Below are positions 21,280 through 32,084 of a DNA stretch of 64,000 nucleotides, piece by piece. Below the pieces are notes generated by a model that made no database searches, was not told the DNA's origin, and saw nothing but the letters and a program-made list of their open reading frames with translations. Source of the DNA: Dendrolimus kikuchii. Lineage: Eukaryota; Arthropoda; Insecta; Lepidoptera; Lasiocampidae. Within the stretch, counting starts at the first letter, position 1. Each line of letters starts with the position of its first letter. Both the position numbers and the translations under genes were made by a program. The stretch spans positions 8,244,501 to 8,308,500 of the forward strand of contig CM034409.1 in NCBI GenBank assembly GCA_019925095.2, written 5' to 3'.

Positions 21280-21605
21280 TCTATATATATAAAAGTCGTG
21301 TTAGTTACACTATTTATAACTCAAGAACGGCTATACCGATTTGGCTGAAAATTGGTGGGGAGGTAGCTTAGAACCAGGAGATAGACATAGGATGCTTATT
21401 ATCCCTTTGGAAGCGGTAGGTGGCGCTGAGATCGGATTCTAGAATCCTCCCAATCACATGGAGCGATTTTGGTGATTTTGTTTTTGTGTGTATGAGTGGG
21501 TCCCGGATGGTTTAAATTCACAATTGGAACCGGTAGGTGGCGCTGGGATGGGGTCCTAGATTTTTATTTTTTTCAGAGCAGGACAACGACTGCCGGGGCC
21601 GCTAG
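21280..21605 (+). mobile_element. Non-autonomous Helitron, full length
   Basis: Begins tctatatatataaaagtcg, then actcaagaacggctataccg then atttggctgaaaattgg. It has two aaccggtaggtggcgctg-type segments and ends acgactgccggggccgctag, followed by T. The ends match 62144-62701. Confidence 0.75.
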
Positions 21606-21739
21606 TTAATTATACCTATATAATATTAATATGTGTTATTGTGTATTCTCTATTTTTTTATTCATTTTAGGTATATGTATTGTGTGATATTTATATATCC
21701 TATTTATGTATGTATTTAATGTGCACACTACCATCATAC

Positions 21740-21912
21740 ACTTGCGAATCTCCCGTTCATAAAATCCATAGCCCGGGTTATCTGGAAGAGATCGCTCTAA
21801 AGCGATAAGGCCGCCCATTGTTCATACTTTCACTGTTTAAATGTGACTCGTGTAAATTGTTTCTTTTATGTGTATGTGGTGAACAATAAAGTGTTTTCTA
21901 TTCTATTCTATT
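21740..21912 (+). repeat. RTE-like LINE 3' tail with TTCTA repeat
   Basis: cgggttatctggaagagatc, gctctaaagcgataaggccg, then gtgaacaataaagtgttttc and a short ttctattctattc tail. The same tail recurs at 42050, 50530 and (minus) 60020. Confidence 0.65.
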
Positions 21913-22020
21913 GCTTCTAGTATCGTCAATTTTGTGTGATGATATATTAAAATTATGATGATAACAAGGTATTTTAAAGCTTGCTCGTCTATATTTAAAT
22001 TTACTGTGAAAATCTCCTTA

Positions 22021-22350
22021 TTCTTATCCGTGCAGGAACGGAGAAAGAATACAATTTCCTGCGGCTGGGCGGCCTGTCGTAAGAGGCGACAAAACAACCC
22101 ACAGCCAAGTGGTAGGGCATTTGCCCGACTGGATGGCTACCACCCCTGATCTAAAGTATGTCGCCATAACAACCTTGAGTTGTGTTCCGGCATTAGTGAT
22201 CAGGTTCCAGTCTCTCTTAAGAGAGCAGCAGCGCATTTGTAGCACCTTTGGTGTTGCAAATGTCCATAGGCGATGGTAACCGCTTTTCATGAAGTGGGCC
22301 GTCTGCCTGTCTGCTGAACTCCTGCAACAAAAAATAATAAAAAAATAATT
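22021..22350 (+). mobile_element. SINE-A, full-length reference copy
   Basis: Head ttatccgtgcaggaacggag, tcctgcggctgggcggcctg, gtcg..cgac stem, aagtggtagggcatttgccc then a return strand ggctaccacccctgatc, ttgagttgtgttccggcatt, tgttgcaaatgtccataggc, tggtaaccgcttttcatgaa, actcctgcaacaaaaaataa and an A-rich end. It finishes about 10-15 bases before the acceptor of the exon at 22361. Confidence 0.85.
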
Positions 22351-22360
22351 CTAATCCCAG

Positions 22361-22539
22361 GGTCTGGATACGTCTTAACCTGGCTCAAGCATGGTGTGGA
22401 CTATGATGACATGAAGTTCTCAAAACCGAAGGCTTACAAGATCTATTCGCCCGAAGAACTCCCCGACCAGATGCTGTCGAAAGAAACGAAAAAGATTCAG
22501 AAAATGTGGTGTCCATTCATGACACCGGTCAAAATTTAA
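22361..22539 (+). CDS. Candidate terminal coding exon of the nested gene
   Basis: After ctaatcccag (AG at 22359-22360) the exon opens with GG, completing the Arg codon begun at 20373. It then reads 58 codons: SGYVLTWLKHGVDYDDMKFS, KPKAYKIYSPEELPDQML, SKETKKIQKMWCPFMTPVKI, TAA at 22537-22539. With 20271-20373 this gives a 93-residue C-terminal segment, Lys/Tyr-rich, with no transmembrane stretch. The polypyrimidine tract is poor because SINE-A ends immediately upstream. No canonical AATAAA is seen before repeat F4 begins near 22600. Function is unknown. The alternative is a decaying gene or a transposon-captured fragment. Confidence 0.6.
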
Positions 22540-22599
22540 TACAAAAATTCAGAATACCATAATTTGGGACTTTTAATTAATCTTTAAATAGTATAAAAC

Positions 22600-22960
22600 A
22601 AACTCGCTCTCCGCGTCTGTCTGTATAATCAATAACTTCTCCTAAACCACGCAAGCAATTTTTATTATTCCGACGTTTCGGCCACGTGATCACGAAAGAC
22701 AAAGATGTCAAGTGTCAATAAGTATTGTTAAAGGTTTACTTAGCCTACCGCCAACTTGTTCATTTTAATTTTGTTTATGGTTATTATTTAGGTACTTTAT
22801 ACTAGACTAATCTAATTTACAACCGCTTCGCAACATGTGGCTTGAAGAGAAGAAGCGGCGCGAGAAACTCTTCAGCAAACATGCCTAGCTCTAATAATTT
22901 TATATAATATTAAAATGGGTAGGAGATAAATTGAAAAGAAATTGTCAATCAAGTTGGTTT
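22600..22960 (+). repeat. Repeat F4 copy
   Basis: ttattattccgacgtttcgg, ccacgtgatcacgaaagaca, gatgtcaagtgtcaataagt, cttagcctaccgccaacttg, ttacaaccgcttcgcaacat, gaagagaagaagcggcgcga. The aatgttt-type target site is uninterrupted here, in contrast to 9737. Confidence 0.65.
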
Positions 22961-23154
22961 ATGTTCCGGTGCACGCATAAATTACAGCTCTTAAAACTTA
23001 GTTTTATTATGTATACTGGTCGCGAAAACTTAACAAAACATCACGTAACGGATTTTTAAACGATTTTAACCATTAGTTAGATAATTTTTCACTGAAAGTT
23101 TATTTATGGAAAATACATAAAACAAAGCTTCGTCCCAGGGTTTGACTCGCAGCA

Positions 23155-23440
23155 TTATAATAATAATAATAGCCCATAACTGTCCCACTGCTGGGCTCGG
23201 GCCTCCCACTATAGGGGAACGGACAGTATACCCCCGCCACGCTTGTCCAAGGCAGGTTTGACACATCGGTTGTCTGTCACGATGTTTTCCTTCACCGTTA
23301 TTAGCACGTAGTAATTGTAACAAGATGAACATTAGGTCAGAAAACTGCCTAAGTGGTGCATGCGTTCCGGCCAGGATCGAACCCGCGCCCTCTGAGTTTA
23401 GGACGCGTACGCTAGCCATTACGCTACCACGACTCGCAGG
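23155..23440 (-). mobile_element. tRNA-derived SINE, near full length
   Basis: The minus-strand head has a pol III A box (tagcgtaatgg) and a B box (ggttcgatcc, at 23374-23383 on plus). These are followed by gaaggaaaacatcgtgacag, ccttggacaagcgtggcggg, gcccagcagtgggacagtta and a (tta)n tail at 23156-23170. This is a SINE, not a functional tRNA: no acceptor stem or anticodon arm closes. Confidence 0.85.
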
Positions 23441-23699
23441 ATTACCGCGGGTAAATCTCTAGTAAATAAATAGGTACTTTAGGACTACTATACATTATCG
23501 CAGTTTTTTTAAGCTTTCTTAGTCATCTTGAGAAAAATTCCTTATGTTTTAGTCATTACTGTCCGTCCGTCTTTGTATGCCAGTCACATTTCTCACAAAC
23601 TACCATGTTTATGTGGACGAAGTTATTCGATGAAGTAGAAATTTATGCGCTGCAACATACGATGTTGTAGTGAAATCATAAGAAAGTAAAGATTAGTGG

Positions 23700-23790
23700 T
23701 GGCCATACATGTCAAATTGTTATTCCATTTACAGGGTTCAAACCTAGGTATAGTGAGTTGTCTTAGCCACTAAGTTACCACAATATATAG
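23700..23790 (-). repeat. tRNA-SINE head fragment
   Basis: The minus strand reads gtggtaacttagtggctaag .. aggtttgaaccctg, with A- and B-box-like motifs. Body and tail are missing. Confidence 0.5.
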
Positions 23791-23799
23791 TTAATTAAG

Positions 23800-24595
23800 A
23801 CTTAATTTCATGCTTAGTTTTATAAAGCAATTAAAATGTGGTACGAGTGTAATTTTCGTCAATAAAACTTGAGATGTAACGCTACTTCCTTAATTTCGCC
23901 AATCGACCTCTTTTATAATATTTTCAATCAATTTTATGACTACTTGTAATTTGGCTACCGAATAAAATTACTGCGGTGATCATCACTAGCGTTCGCCCGC
24001 GAGGTCGTTGGTGTTACTTTTAGTGCTTGTTCACGTACAGTACGCGCAAAGTTACAACGCGTCTCTGAAAAAGTTGGCTCTGTTAGTTTGTGCTAGTCTA
24101 GTCAAATGTTAATGTCCATTACATACTAGCGTGTTTACCTTTATTCGCGTTTCCAGGACGTATGTGTTAGTGAATTGCTACGGTGGCAAAAAAATGAGAC
24201 CGCAACTCCACCTGTTTACGCTATATTCGTCTATCCCACGGGAACGACTTCATTTATCGGGATACAAAGTACTCTTAGTGTTAGCCCAGATATAAGCTAG
24301 CTGTTTGGCGATCTTCTTTTAAATTCGTTCAGTAGTTTTGTATGTATGTAGTGAATCATTTTACAGTAAAAAGAAAATATCATGGAACATATTTAACACT
24401 TTACAGCCCGACCAAACTCCTGGCGACCAATGTGAACACGATCTCACAAGGCACCGGTTGGTCGCCTCTGAGGGCTTACTCTCAAATGTCTTTCGTCGTT
24501 CATTTTCATTTTAGAACATCTTTTTTCTTATTTTTTTTTTATATTTAAGTACATTTTGTCTTGTATGTTACCTACATTTATTTTTGTGCTATATA
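23800..24595. other. Mostly unassigned; Helitron-like body piece at 24215-24345
   Basis: 24225-24345 matches the Helitron-like body at 15550-15720 (tcccacgggaacgacttcat, gatataagctagct). The rest shows no assigned feature. Confidence 0.35.
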
Positions 24596-24752
24596 CATAC
24601 ATACATACATACATAACTTCACGCCAGTTCCCTTGCAGGGTAGGCACGAACAACAGAGCGCCATTTAGCTTTATTATTACACACCTCACTTGCTTCTTTG
24701 ACATTCATAACTCTTGTCATGCACGCTCGTCTGTTCTTAAGGCTCTTAACAG
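24596..24752 (-). mobile_element. ATGT-tailed LINE fragment, reversed
   Basis: The plus strand shows (catA)n, then aacttcacgccagttccctt, then the reversed C-terminal segment to gctcgtctgttcttaaggct. It is truncated even further than the other copies. A possible short ctatata flank is present on both sides but too weak to claim. Confidence 0.7.
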
Positions 24753-25059
24753 AGCCTATATAGACTATATTATTGTAGTTTCAGAGAAAACTTTATTCTT
24801 TCTTTCTCCTATCGAAAATTTCATTGACTCTTTCGGGCTGATCGGATGAAAACGAACAACGAATGGCGTTTCAGAGTAAGGCCTCTGTACCCGCGGTAAT
24901 GCGTGAACAAGCACTCAGTTCGAATAATCGCCTCTTGAAAAATGTATTAATGAAGAAGAATATTATACTAGTAATAGTAGGTAATGATAATCCCAGCACT
25001 TTGATATGTTGCTTTAATTGTTAATTCCACGTAGTTTGTTAGTGCCAATTCATTGCGTT

Positions 25060-25545
25060 TTTAAGACCAGGTAGATATATCTTTGCTTTTGACCATCTCA
25101 TCTGATGTTAAGTGATGACGCAGACTAGGTTGCCAGTAGGCCATAATACATATTCACTCGTGACTTGAAGACTCCTTAGACTCCTTATATACTGTTTTTA
25201 ATTTAGCCCGGACGACTCGACTCGGAAGGTGCGCCTGACGACAGAGCCACGAATATCTACACATTACAATTTTTGCTGAATTGTAACTGTCGCTAGCCGG
25301 CACATCATCCAACCAGAAACAGCTAGTACAGTTCTAAGGAGCACTCCCTGAAGTGTATTCGATAGAAGATCAACAGTCTAGCAACCTTGCATTTACGTTC
25401 AAGACTCTGAAGTCGAGCATTAAAAAGACGCCGATTGACGACTAGTCTCCTAGCTCTTTTCTCAATTCACTCCAATGCCTCCAATTGGTATTTAGCCGAG
25501 CCCTCCCAAAGATAAGAACAGTACTGCATGCATGTATGGCTCGTG
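25060..25545 (-). pseudogene. CR1/jockey-like LINE C-terminus, degenerate
   Basis: The minus strand reads CMQYCSYLWEGSAKYQLEAL, then IEKRARRLVVNRRLFNARL, QSLERKCKVARLLIFYRIHF and RECSLELY, with stops. A 3' region with aacatcagatgagatggtca and a gatatatctacctggt end near 25065 follows. Collinear with 27019 and 47700. Confidence 0.65.
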
Positions 25546-25742
25546 TTTATATATATGTAAAGACGACCCCTTCTAAATGGTATAAAAACTAGAAATTTAA
25601 GGTTTTGTGAAGCTTTACCAGAATTACGTTTTTTGACCGGATTATTGTTATTATTCCTTGATTTTTTCCGTATCAGTACTAAGGTTAAATAATGAATAAA
25701 TAAGATGAAATATCTTCCTAGGTGAAAGGCAATGGTAATCTA

Positions 25743-25969
25743 TACATACAGATAAATAAAAATTGAAGTGTCTGTTTGTAATTTCAAAATAACAGCTGTT
25801 TAGTAAATGCATATGAAATACAAAAAAAACAATATAAAAAAAATTGTCTGTGGGTCTGTCTGGATGTTCCCGCTTATCTCTGAAACGGCTGAACTGTAAT
25901 TTAGGCTAAATTTTTAAAGGGATCCGTGAAAAAAATTCCCCGCGGACGAAGTCGCGGGCACAGCTAGTA
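25743..25969 (+). mobile_element. Non-autonomous Helitron
   Basis: Left end near tacatacagataaataaaaa then ttgaagtgtctgtttg. Interior cgcttatctctgaaacggct. 3' end ccccgcggacgaagtcgcgg then gcacagctag followed by T, a clear GC hairpin plus CTAG terminus. Confidence 0.7.
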
Positions 25970-27010
25970 ATTTATAACGTAGACAGCAATGTGTTTAAAA
26001 GTAAATGATAGAGAATTACCTCCCAACATAATTCAAAGTATGTAAGCATATGTACAAGACCACATTACAGAACACAGTGCACCCGTTCATACACATGCGT
26101 GTAAAGACAAGTTTGGTTTTTGTTATTGAAATTAATTAAGTATAATAAAAGAAAATAAAGTTTACGATATAAAATTGTAACACAGTTGTAAACGTTCGAG
26201 TAGAAAATCTAATGTGATGCTTAAGATTCGTTTGATATGATACCGACAGATGGGCGTAACGAAAGAGTTGTATGGACCTTCATTAAGGCGCTACCGAAAT
26301 GTAATTCACTATCTCGCTGGCACATTACCATAATATAATAGTAATAATTCCTTACTCTCGCTAGGATGCTGGGTGAAGGGCCACATACAGAAGGCAGCAC
26401 TCTAGGACGGGGCACGGATGTGAGGAGGTTCCTGGACCTAACTACCGTAGCAAAAATAGATAAGAGGTAGACCGTGACTTAAACACCATGATCAAGCAGC
26501 CGAAGTGTTACAGAAAGGTCACGCAAAATGCACCTCAAATAAACATGCATGCATGAAGAATGAAAGTAGATGAAGCGAAAGTTGTTTGTCAGGATCGTAG
26601 CAAGTGTAGATCCGTTTCTTTCTACCTGCATGAAACAGGCGTGATAAAATGTATGTATGTAAATAAAAGGCATATCCATAGACAGCTCGTCGATTTAACC
26701 GCATGCCCGCCCAGACTTAGTCAATCAGTTAATTTGGCGTCAAAACCCGTCCCGTGGCATGTCCACATGTCATATACGTACACACAAAAAATACGTAACG
26801 TAACGCGTTAATCCGAGTTACAGTTCACTGATGCACGAAGGCGGAACGATGTATGAAAAAAATTATAAGCAGGAATCAATTTGGTTGATTTATCAAGTAG
26901 TTAGATGAAGCCATACCTTCAAGTCGTGGTAGCTTAGTGGTTAGTGCACGGAGACTACTAATGATAATTCGCCGTCTATTGATTTAAATAGCTCAGCTGG
27001 TAGCAAGAAA
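25970..27010. other. Mostly unassigned; tRNA-SINE head at 26925-26975
   Basis: 26925-26960 reads tcgtggtagcttagtggtta then gtgcacgg, an A-box-bearing SINE head. A short (atgt)n and several short open frames on both strands lie near 26480-26810. I see no gene signals. Confidence 0.35.
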
Positions 27011-27018
27011 CTGAGTCA

Positions 27019-27425
27019 CTTTCAAAGTTGAGACGGTACTTCACTGCAAAACAACTACATAATCTTTACTGTGCTCAAGTAAGATCTTGCATGGAGTTCT
27101 GTTCTCATCTTTGGAGCGACTCAGTTAATTACCAGCTTGAAGCGCTAGATTCAAATGAGAGAAGAGCCAAGAGGTTGATTGGTAGCGACCGGCTTGTCAA
27201 TACAAGGCTTCAAAGCCTACAGCATCGCCGCCGGGTTGCCAGTATATAGGTTTTTATAGGATTAATTTCGGAGAGTGTGCGGTTGAACTGTTTGACCTGA
27301 TTCCCCTTACACTATTCCATCTTTCTATCGCTGTGGTGTACGCATTGGTTTCACAGTGGAAACGCTACCAGTGCGAACGAAACGTTTCGCCTCCACTTCC
27401 TTTTAGAATATACACATTAGGCTAG
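27019..27425 (+). pseudogene. CR1/jockey-like LINE C-terminus, degenerate
   Basis: The plus strand reads LRRYFTAKQLHNLYCAQVRS, CMEFCSHLWSDSVNYQLEAL, ERRAKRLIGSDRLVNTRLQS and LQHRRRVASI, then TAG. Homology (ISESVRLNCLT..) continues through further stops and frameshifts. Confidence 0.75.
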
Positions 27426-27505
27426 AAATACTTGCTAAGTATCTAATACACTGTTGAATGTAGACCCAGAGGTTTTTGTGACATATGACTGTGACATACA
27501 AAGAC

Positions 27506-27690
27506 AGACGTCTAGCTGTGCCCGCGACTTCGTTAGCAGCGTAGTTTTTTGGTTTTTGCGGAAGCCAAAAATAAAGTAGCCTAAGTTACTCCTTATAACA
27601 TCAGCTATCTGTCTGTGAAAGTCTCGTCAAAATCGGTCCAGCCATCTCAAAAATTAGCCGGAATATCCAGACAGACAGACAGATAAAAAT
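27506..27690 (-). mobile_element. Non-autonomous Helitron
   Basis: Minus-strand 3' end: acgaagtcgcgggcacagct then ag at 27509. Interior agcctaagttactccttata reversed. The other end lies in an agacagacagac simple repeat. Confidence 0.6.
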
Positions 27691-28395
27691 GGATTATTTG
27701 ATATAAGTACTAAAATTAAAGTAAGTACTTAAATTTTATTTATGTGTATAGTTTCGCAAAATATGTCGACGACGAACATGACGAATACAGAAAGGCTTTA
27801 TTTTGTGAAAATGGCTAGAGAACCCTAAAATTCCTTTCCTTTAAAGTAGGGAAGACCCGAGCCTAATAGTGGGAATTTTATGGGTTGATATTTTATTAAA
27901 TATCGACATAGTTAAAGCCGTTTCAAAGCTACTGAATTTAAAAGATCAATACAATATACATCCCGGAAGCAACGTGTGTGATCTGTTAAAGATGATATCG
28001 TATCATTCATGTTCTGATATCATCACTACATAAACATATAAAATTTAAAAAAAAAGATACGTATCGTGAAATCCTATTTTATTGTGTGTATGACCTTTCT
28101 ATAGTTTTTATTACGACTAGAGAAGGTCTTTAATGTGTAACGACGATGTCAGCAAATGTTAATGAAAGAGTTAAGTATGTATAATATATTAGATCTGCGT
28201 AGGGCTGTCACAAATGACATCTTAACATAACCTACAAACATTTTTTATCGCAAAGCTCGTAAACAGAGGGAAGCAATTTTGTTAATACTATCTCGTCAAA
28301 ATCGCCAGACATTATCGTCTCAATCGTAGGTTTGCCTAATTTCGGTATCTGTTAATTGTAATGGCGAGCACGTGGCAAGCTACTGTATTTTTATA
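27691..28395. other. No recognised gene; SINE-tail scrap near 27845
   Basis: 27845-27890 resembles a tRNA-SINE tail (agacccgagcctaatagtgg). The rest is AT-rich intron sequence. Confidence 0.35.
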
Positions 28396-28409
28396 AATAC
28401 TTTTATATT

Positions 28410-28650
28410 GCAATGCAAAAGTGGATGGATGCAGAAGTCGTGGAAGGCCACGACACACCTTCCATGATCAAATTGATCGTGTACTAGCAGAAGGTGATGT
28501 CAGGAGCCTTAAGAACAGACGAGCTTGCATGACAAGAGTTATGAATGTCAAAGAGGCAAGTGAGGTGTGTAAGAATAAGCCTAAATGGCACTCTGTTGTT
28601 CGTGCCTACCCCGCGAGGGAACTGGCGTGAAGTTATGTATGTATGTATGT
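28410..28650 (+). mobile_element. ATGT-tailed LINE fragment with target-site duplication
   Basis: The frame at 28421-28630 reads MDGCRSRGRPRHTFHDQIDR and onward to AYPARELA and stop, then atgtatgtatgt. The 11-bp acttttatatt flanks both ends (28399-28409 and 28651-28661). It is nearly identical to the 1523 copy over the shared part. Confidence 0.85.
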
Positions 28651-28699
28651 ACTTTTATATTACTTGTGATTTGATGGAAGCTGGGACTGAAAATCAGCT

Positions 28700-28915
28700 C
28701 TGTGTCAGTTCTTGACACAGCATAATGCTGAGTTACCAACCCTATTGCCATGAGTGTTATGTACATTTCTTTTTTAAATAGTTGTATATTTTATAAAATT
28801 CTAATGGCTTTATGTTTTATGAGTGCGTCGTATATTGTGTTAATTTAGTACATTTTATAGTTTTATGTGCATTCATTCGTGACAATAAATATTTTTTCTT
28901 TCTTTCTTCTTTAAA
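28700..28915 (+). repeat. LINE 3' tail ('gacaataaat..ttctttcttt')
   Basis: gctctgtgtcagttcttgac then acagcataatgctgagt, tgtgcattcattcgtgacaa then taaatattttttc and a tttctttctt tail. Related to 42985-43150 (gtgctgtgtcggaccatgtt, cagcaaaatactgagcgccc). Confidence 0.55.
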
Positions 28916-29140
28916 TATTTATAGGCGAAAACTCGCGAAACAAATGTTTAAAATTTTTGGTAGCTTCTCAATACTCATTTCGGCTAACGCCATTTGTGCT
29001 ACTGGTAATACCGATTGATATCTACTATTATTCCACTGTGAGTATATCGAAAAGATATTGTGGATTTACTAGAATTCGAATTTTTTACATAGTCGAATCG
29101 TACTTTGAATATCTTCGCAACGCCGAGATATTGAAATAGC
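28916..29140. other. No recognised feature
   Basis: Two overlapping short plus frames continue from the LINE tail. Nothing supports a gene. Confidence 0.35.
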
Positions 29141-29142
29141 AG

Positions 29143-29345
29143 AATTAGACACCAGGTAGACGGTCTAGTTTATGGAAAGTGGTAATCGGTGCTTATAGAC
29201 GTGTGCAACGCCAAGAGCGAAGCTATATTGTTGGAGTACATCAGACAGGCTGAGGACCAACCTATTGAAAAGTGGTAACCGTCTCCTATGGACATTTGCA
29301 ACAACTGGAACTAGGTCATTAATGCCGGAACGCAACTCTAAGCCG
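29143..29345 (-). repeat. Two degraded SINE-A tail pieces
   Basis: 29150-29220 and 29240-29345 each carry a reversed 'ggtaaccg..ttccat' and 'ttgcaaatgtccatagg' version. The second also retains ccggcattaatgacctagtt. Confidence 0.5.
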
Positions 29346-30050
29346 TAAAAAAAAGCCGGTTGAAAAAATGAATGTATTTTATTATTACAAATTGTGTTCT
29401 TAATTTTGCATTCTTACCGCATATTTTGAAACAAAAGCCGGTGCCAAAGCGGGTTATGTGTTTCTATTTTGTAGAAAGCCGCCGAGAGTAAGATATAGTA
29501 ATACAGTAATAATATATGCACGAATAAAAAACGCCAATAAATTTATGGCGCTTTCGACTTTTCAAAAAGAATTTCAAAAACTGGTTCAGACGCATGAAAC
29601 TTTGTATAGAGCCTGATGGAGAGTACCTTGAAAACCTTTAATAAAAAAAAATACCGATAGAACATTTTTTTTTAGTTTCGCAAAACTTTCTGAGTAACCC
29701 ACGTATAGTATTTATTATAGAAGGAAAATAATTATATGTGTCACAAAGCTAATTGTTTTAGACATTGAATTGAAAATGGTTTTGTCAACCCTATAGGTGT
29801 GTGACGCGGGTGGCCGTAAGACTCGATACCGTACGATAATATCTCGATTCGAGATTTGGCTCTCGATTCTTTTAATTACCATTAATGGTCTGGGACAGTG
29901 GTAGACCACTGTCCACATGCATTTGAATTAAATTCAAGAACGTTTTTATTATTTCCTGCTTTATTTTATTAAGGACTAGCGGCCTGTCCCGGCTTCGCAC
30001 GGGTTTATGGATATTTTTTTACACCTTGGTTTACATTATTTATGTATTTT
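29346..30050. other. No recognised feature
   Basis: Intron sequence. A Helitron-like end (actagcggcctgtcccggct) begins near 29965, but only a short piece is present before SINE-A. Confidence 0.35.
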
Positions 30051-30051
30051 T

Positions 30052-30362
30052 TATTTTATTGCAGGAGATCAGCAGACAGGCAGACGGCCCACTTGATGGA
30101 AAGCGGTTACCATCGCCTATGGACATTTGCAACACCAAAGGTGCTACAAATGCGCTGCTGCTCTCTTAAGGGCGACTGGAACCTGGTCACTAATGCCGGA
30201 ATACAACTCAAGGTTGTTATGGCGACATACTTTAGACCAGGGGTGGTAGCCATCCAGTCGGGCAAATGCCCTACCACCTGGCTGTGGGTTGTTAAGTCGC
30301 CTCTTACGACAGGCCGTCCGGCCACAGGAAATTGAATTCTTTCTCCGTTCCTGCACGGATAA
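30052..30362 (-). mobile_element. SINE-A, full-length copy
   Basis: On the minus strand all landmarks are present, from tatccgtgcaggaacggaga (30362) to actcctgcaataaaataaaa (about 30052). Open frames on both strands here are by-products of this repeat. It interrupts a Helitron-like 3' end at 29965. Confidence 0.85.
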
Positions 30363-31125
30363 ATAGTATAGCAGTAAGATAAGTAATAGTAGGGATGGCT
30401 AAGCTTTTTTATAGCCTGTGTTACTCAGGGATAATGTAGCATTTCAGAATACTATGGTAATCATTTTCAATCAGATGGGCCTTCTGCCTGCCTGCTGAAC
30501 TCATGCAACTTATTGCATGAGTTAAATTTAGAGTTGCCAAAAATAAACAAGTAGCGCGGCCGCATCTAATTTTTTACTGTCTCACAGATTGACTTTCCCC
30601 TCAAATTTCATAGATGTAGACCCAGTAGTTTCTCACAAAAATGAGTGTAACATAGAAGAAGAGATAGAAGAACGGATGTGACGAAAACATAAGGTTTCTG
30701 TATAATATGCTAAAATGGCTATGAAACCCTACTAAAATTAGAATCAACAGCTGTCCTAAAGTCTCTAAAACCATGTGCACCTTACCCATTGAGTTCTTTG
30801 AAACGCTTATGATTTCAATGCGTGAGGTAAATTCCACGGGAGCTGATAAGAATGGTCACCCCAGGCGGCCCCTTTCATGTACCCCGTTCTGTTTTAATTA
30901 AGATCTGATTCTTTTAGTATTTCGTACTCGTATAAAGGTGCTTACTCGAATTGCTCTTTTTTCGAGTGGTTGGTGTACATTTTTTGGGATGGTTTTAGAA
31001 TAAATTTTATCTCGGTTTAGGGAATGGATTCGCGGGGAGTTTGAATTTATTCAGAAGTGATTAATAGACCTCTTATACTTGCGTAGGTAACTCGGAACAG
31101 AAGATTGCGAAATTGAAATTTATGA
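30363..31125. other. No recognised feature
   Basis: Low-complexity AT-rich intron sequence. A tail-like motif (cttctgcctgcctgctgaac) occurs near 30480. Confidence 0.35.
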
Positions 31126-31129
31126 ATTT

Positions 31130-31512
31130 TTGAAGTGTTATTTAAAATCGTTGTGATTTGAAACTCGATGAAATGAAAAATAGACACTAAAAAGAGATAA
31201 ATATATAAATACATAAATGTATAGGACTACGCCTGCGAAAGAATGAGATACGAGTTTTACATTATACAGCAAAGTTTAGAGAGTCAATAAGACCGATAAT
31301 ATAGGTCCAATTCCGACCGAAATAAAACTGATAATAATAGACTAAAACAGTGAAAAATTTAAAGTGATACTTAAGAAGTTTATTTTGAATTATAATATTT
31401 TGACGCATGTGGGCTAAAGGAATTATATTTATATTAATAAAAGTTAGAAAAGAATTATCTGTGAATATATTTTCTGAAGTTTTACTTCTGCGTGTGAACT
31501 GCACAAACATTT
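31130..31512 (-). mobile_element. MITE-like element, short subfamily
   Basis: On the minus strand: tgtgcagttcacacgcagaa, gtaaaacttcagaaaatata, attcttttctaacttttatt then aatataaatataattcc, cagtttta..cggtcg, tgtaaaactcgtatctcatt, gcaggcgtagtcctatacat, gatttcaaatcacaacga. It supplies the uninterrupted version of the site at 62144. Confidence 0.75.
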
Positions 31513-31525
31513 TTTGTCTATCTGT

Positions 31526-31640
31526 CTGAATGAATGAATGACTGAATGAATGAAAGAAATCTTTTATTTTTGTTCATCATATACTTAAACTTACCGATCG
31601 GCGGTCTTATCGCTCAAAGCAATCTCTTCCAGGAAACCCG
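31526..31640 (-). repeat. (TGAA)n run and reversed RTE-like LINE tail
   Basis: 31526-31556 is an imperfect tgaa repeat. 31560-31640 is the reversed tail (cggtcttatcgctcaaagca then atctcttccagg). The repeat is probably the variable simple tail of this LINE copy. Confidence 0.55.
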
Positions 31641-31884
31641 ATGTCTAAGGATATTTTATAAGAAAAAATTAAACAATTTTTGGTGTACTGAACTAAAATC
31701 AAACGAATATAGTCGTAATCATCAACTACTAATAAAAGAAAAAAAAATTCTTAGAGAATTAAGAGAAAACTACTAAACCGATTTAAATGAAACTCGACAC
31801 AGAGCTAGCTTATGTCCCGGGTCAACATAATATATTATGATAAATGACCGATATATGACGTCATCTCCCTCCAATTTCTTTCAC

Positions 31885-31985
31885 CTTTACCCAATTGTGA
31901 CATACGTCCTCTGTCACACCCCAAATCACCATATCGTCCTTCACACAATCCATCCATCTATTTTTTGGTGTACCTTTACATAAAA
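31885..31985 (-). pseudogene. LINE RT C-terminal remnant
   Basis: The minus strand reads KGTPKNRWMDCVKDDMVIWG then VTEDVCH, the common RTE/jockey-like C-terminal signature (R..KKRW.D.V..D). Similar text is at 49775-50040. Confidence 0.55.
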
Positions 31986-32084
31986 TGACGTCGTCTCCGT
32001 GGGATACAAAATAGGCAAGAAAGTGGCGCTACTAGAAAATACATTTTCTTTTGGGGGGCCGCCGTGGAAATTTACAATTCACTT

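Noticed and set aside
30042..30356. Overlapping open frames on both strands that look like a repeated protein family
   Set aside because: The same peptides recur at every SINE-A copy and on both strands. They are translations of a non-coding SINE.
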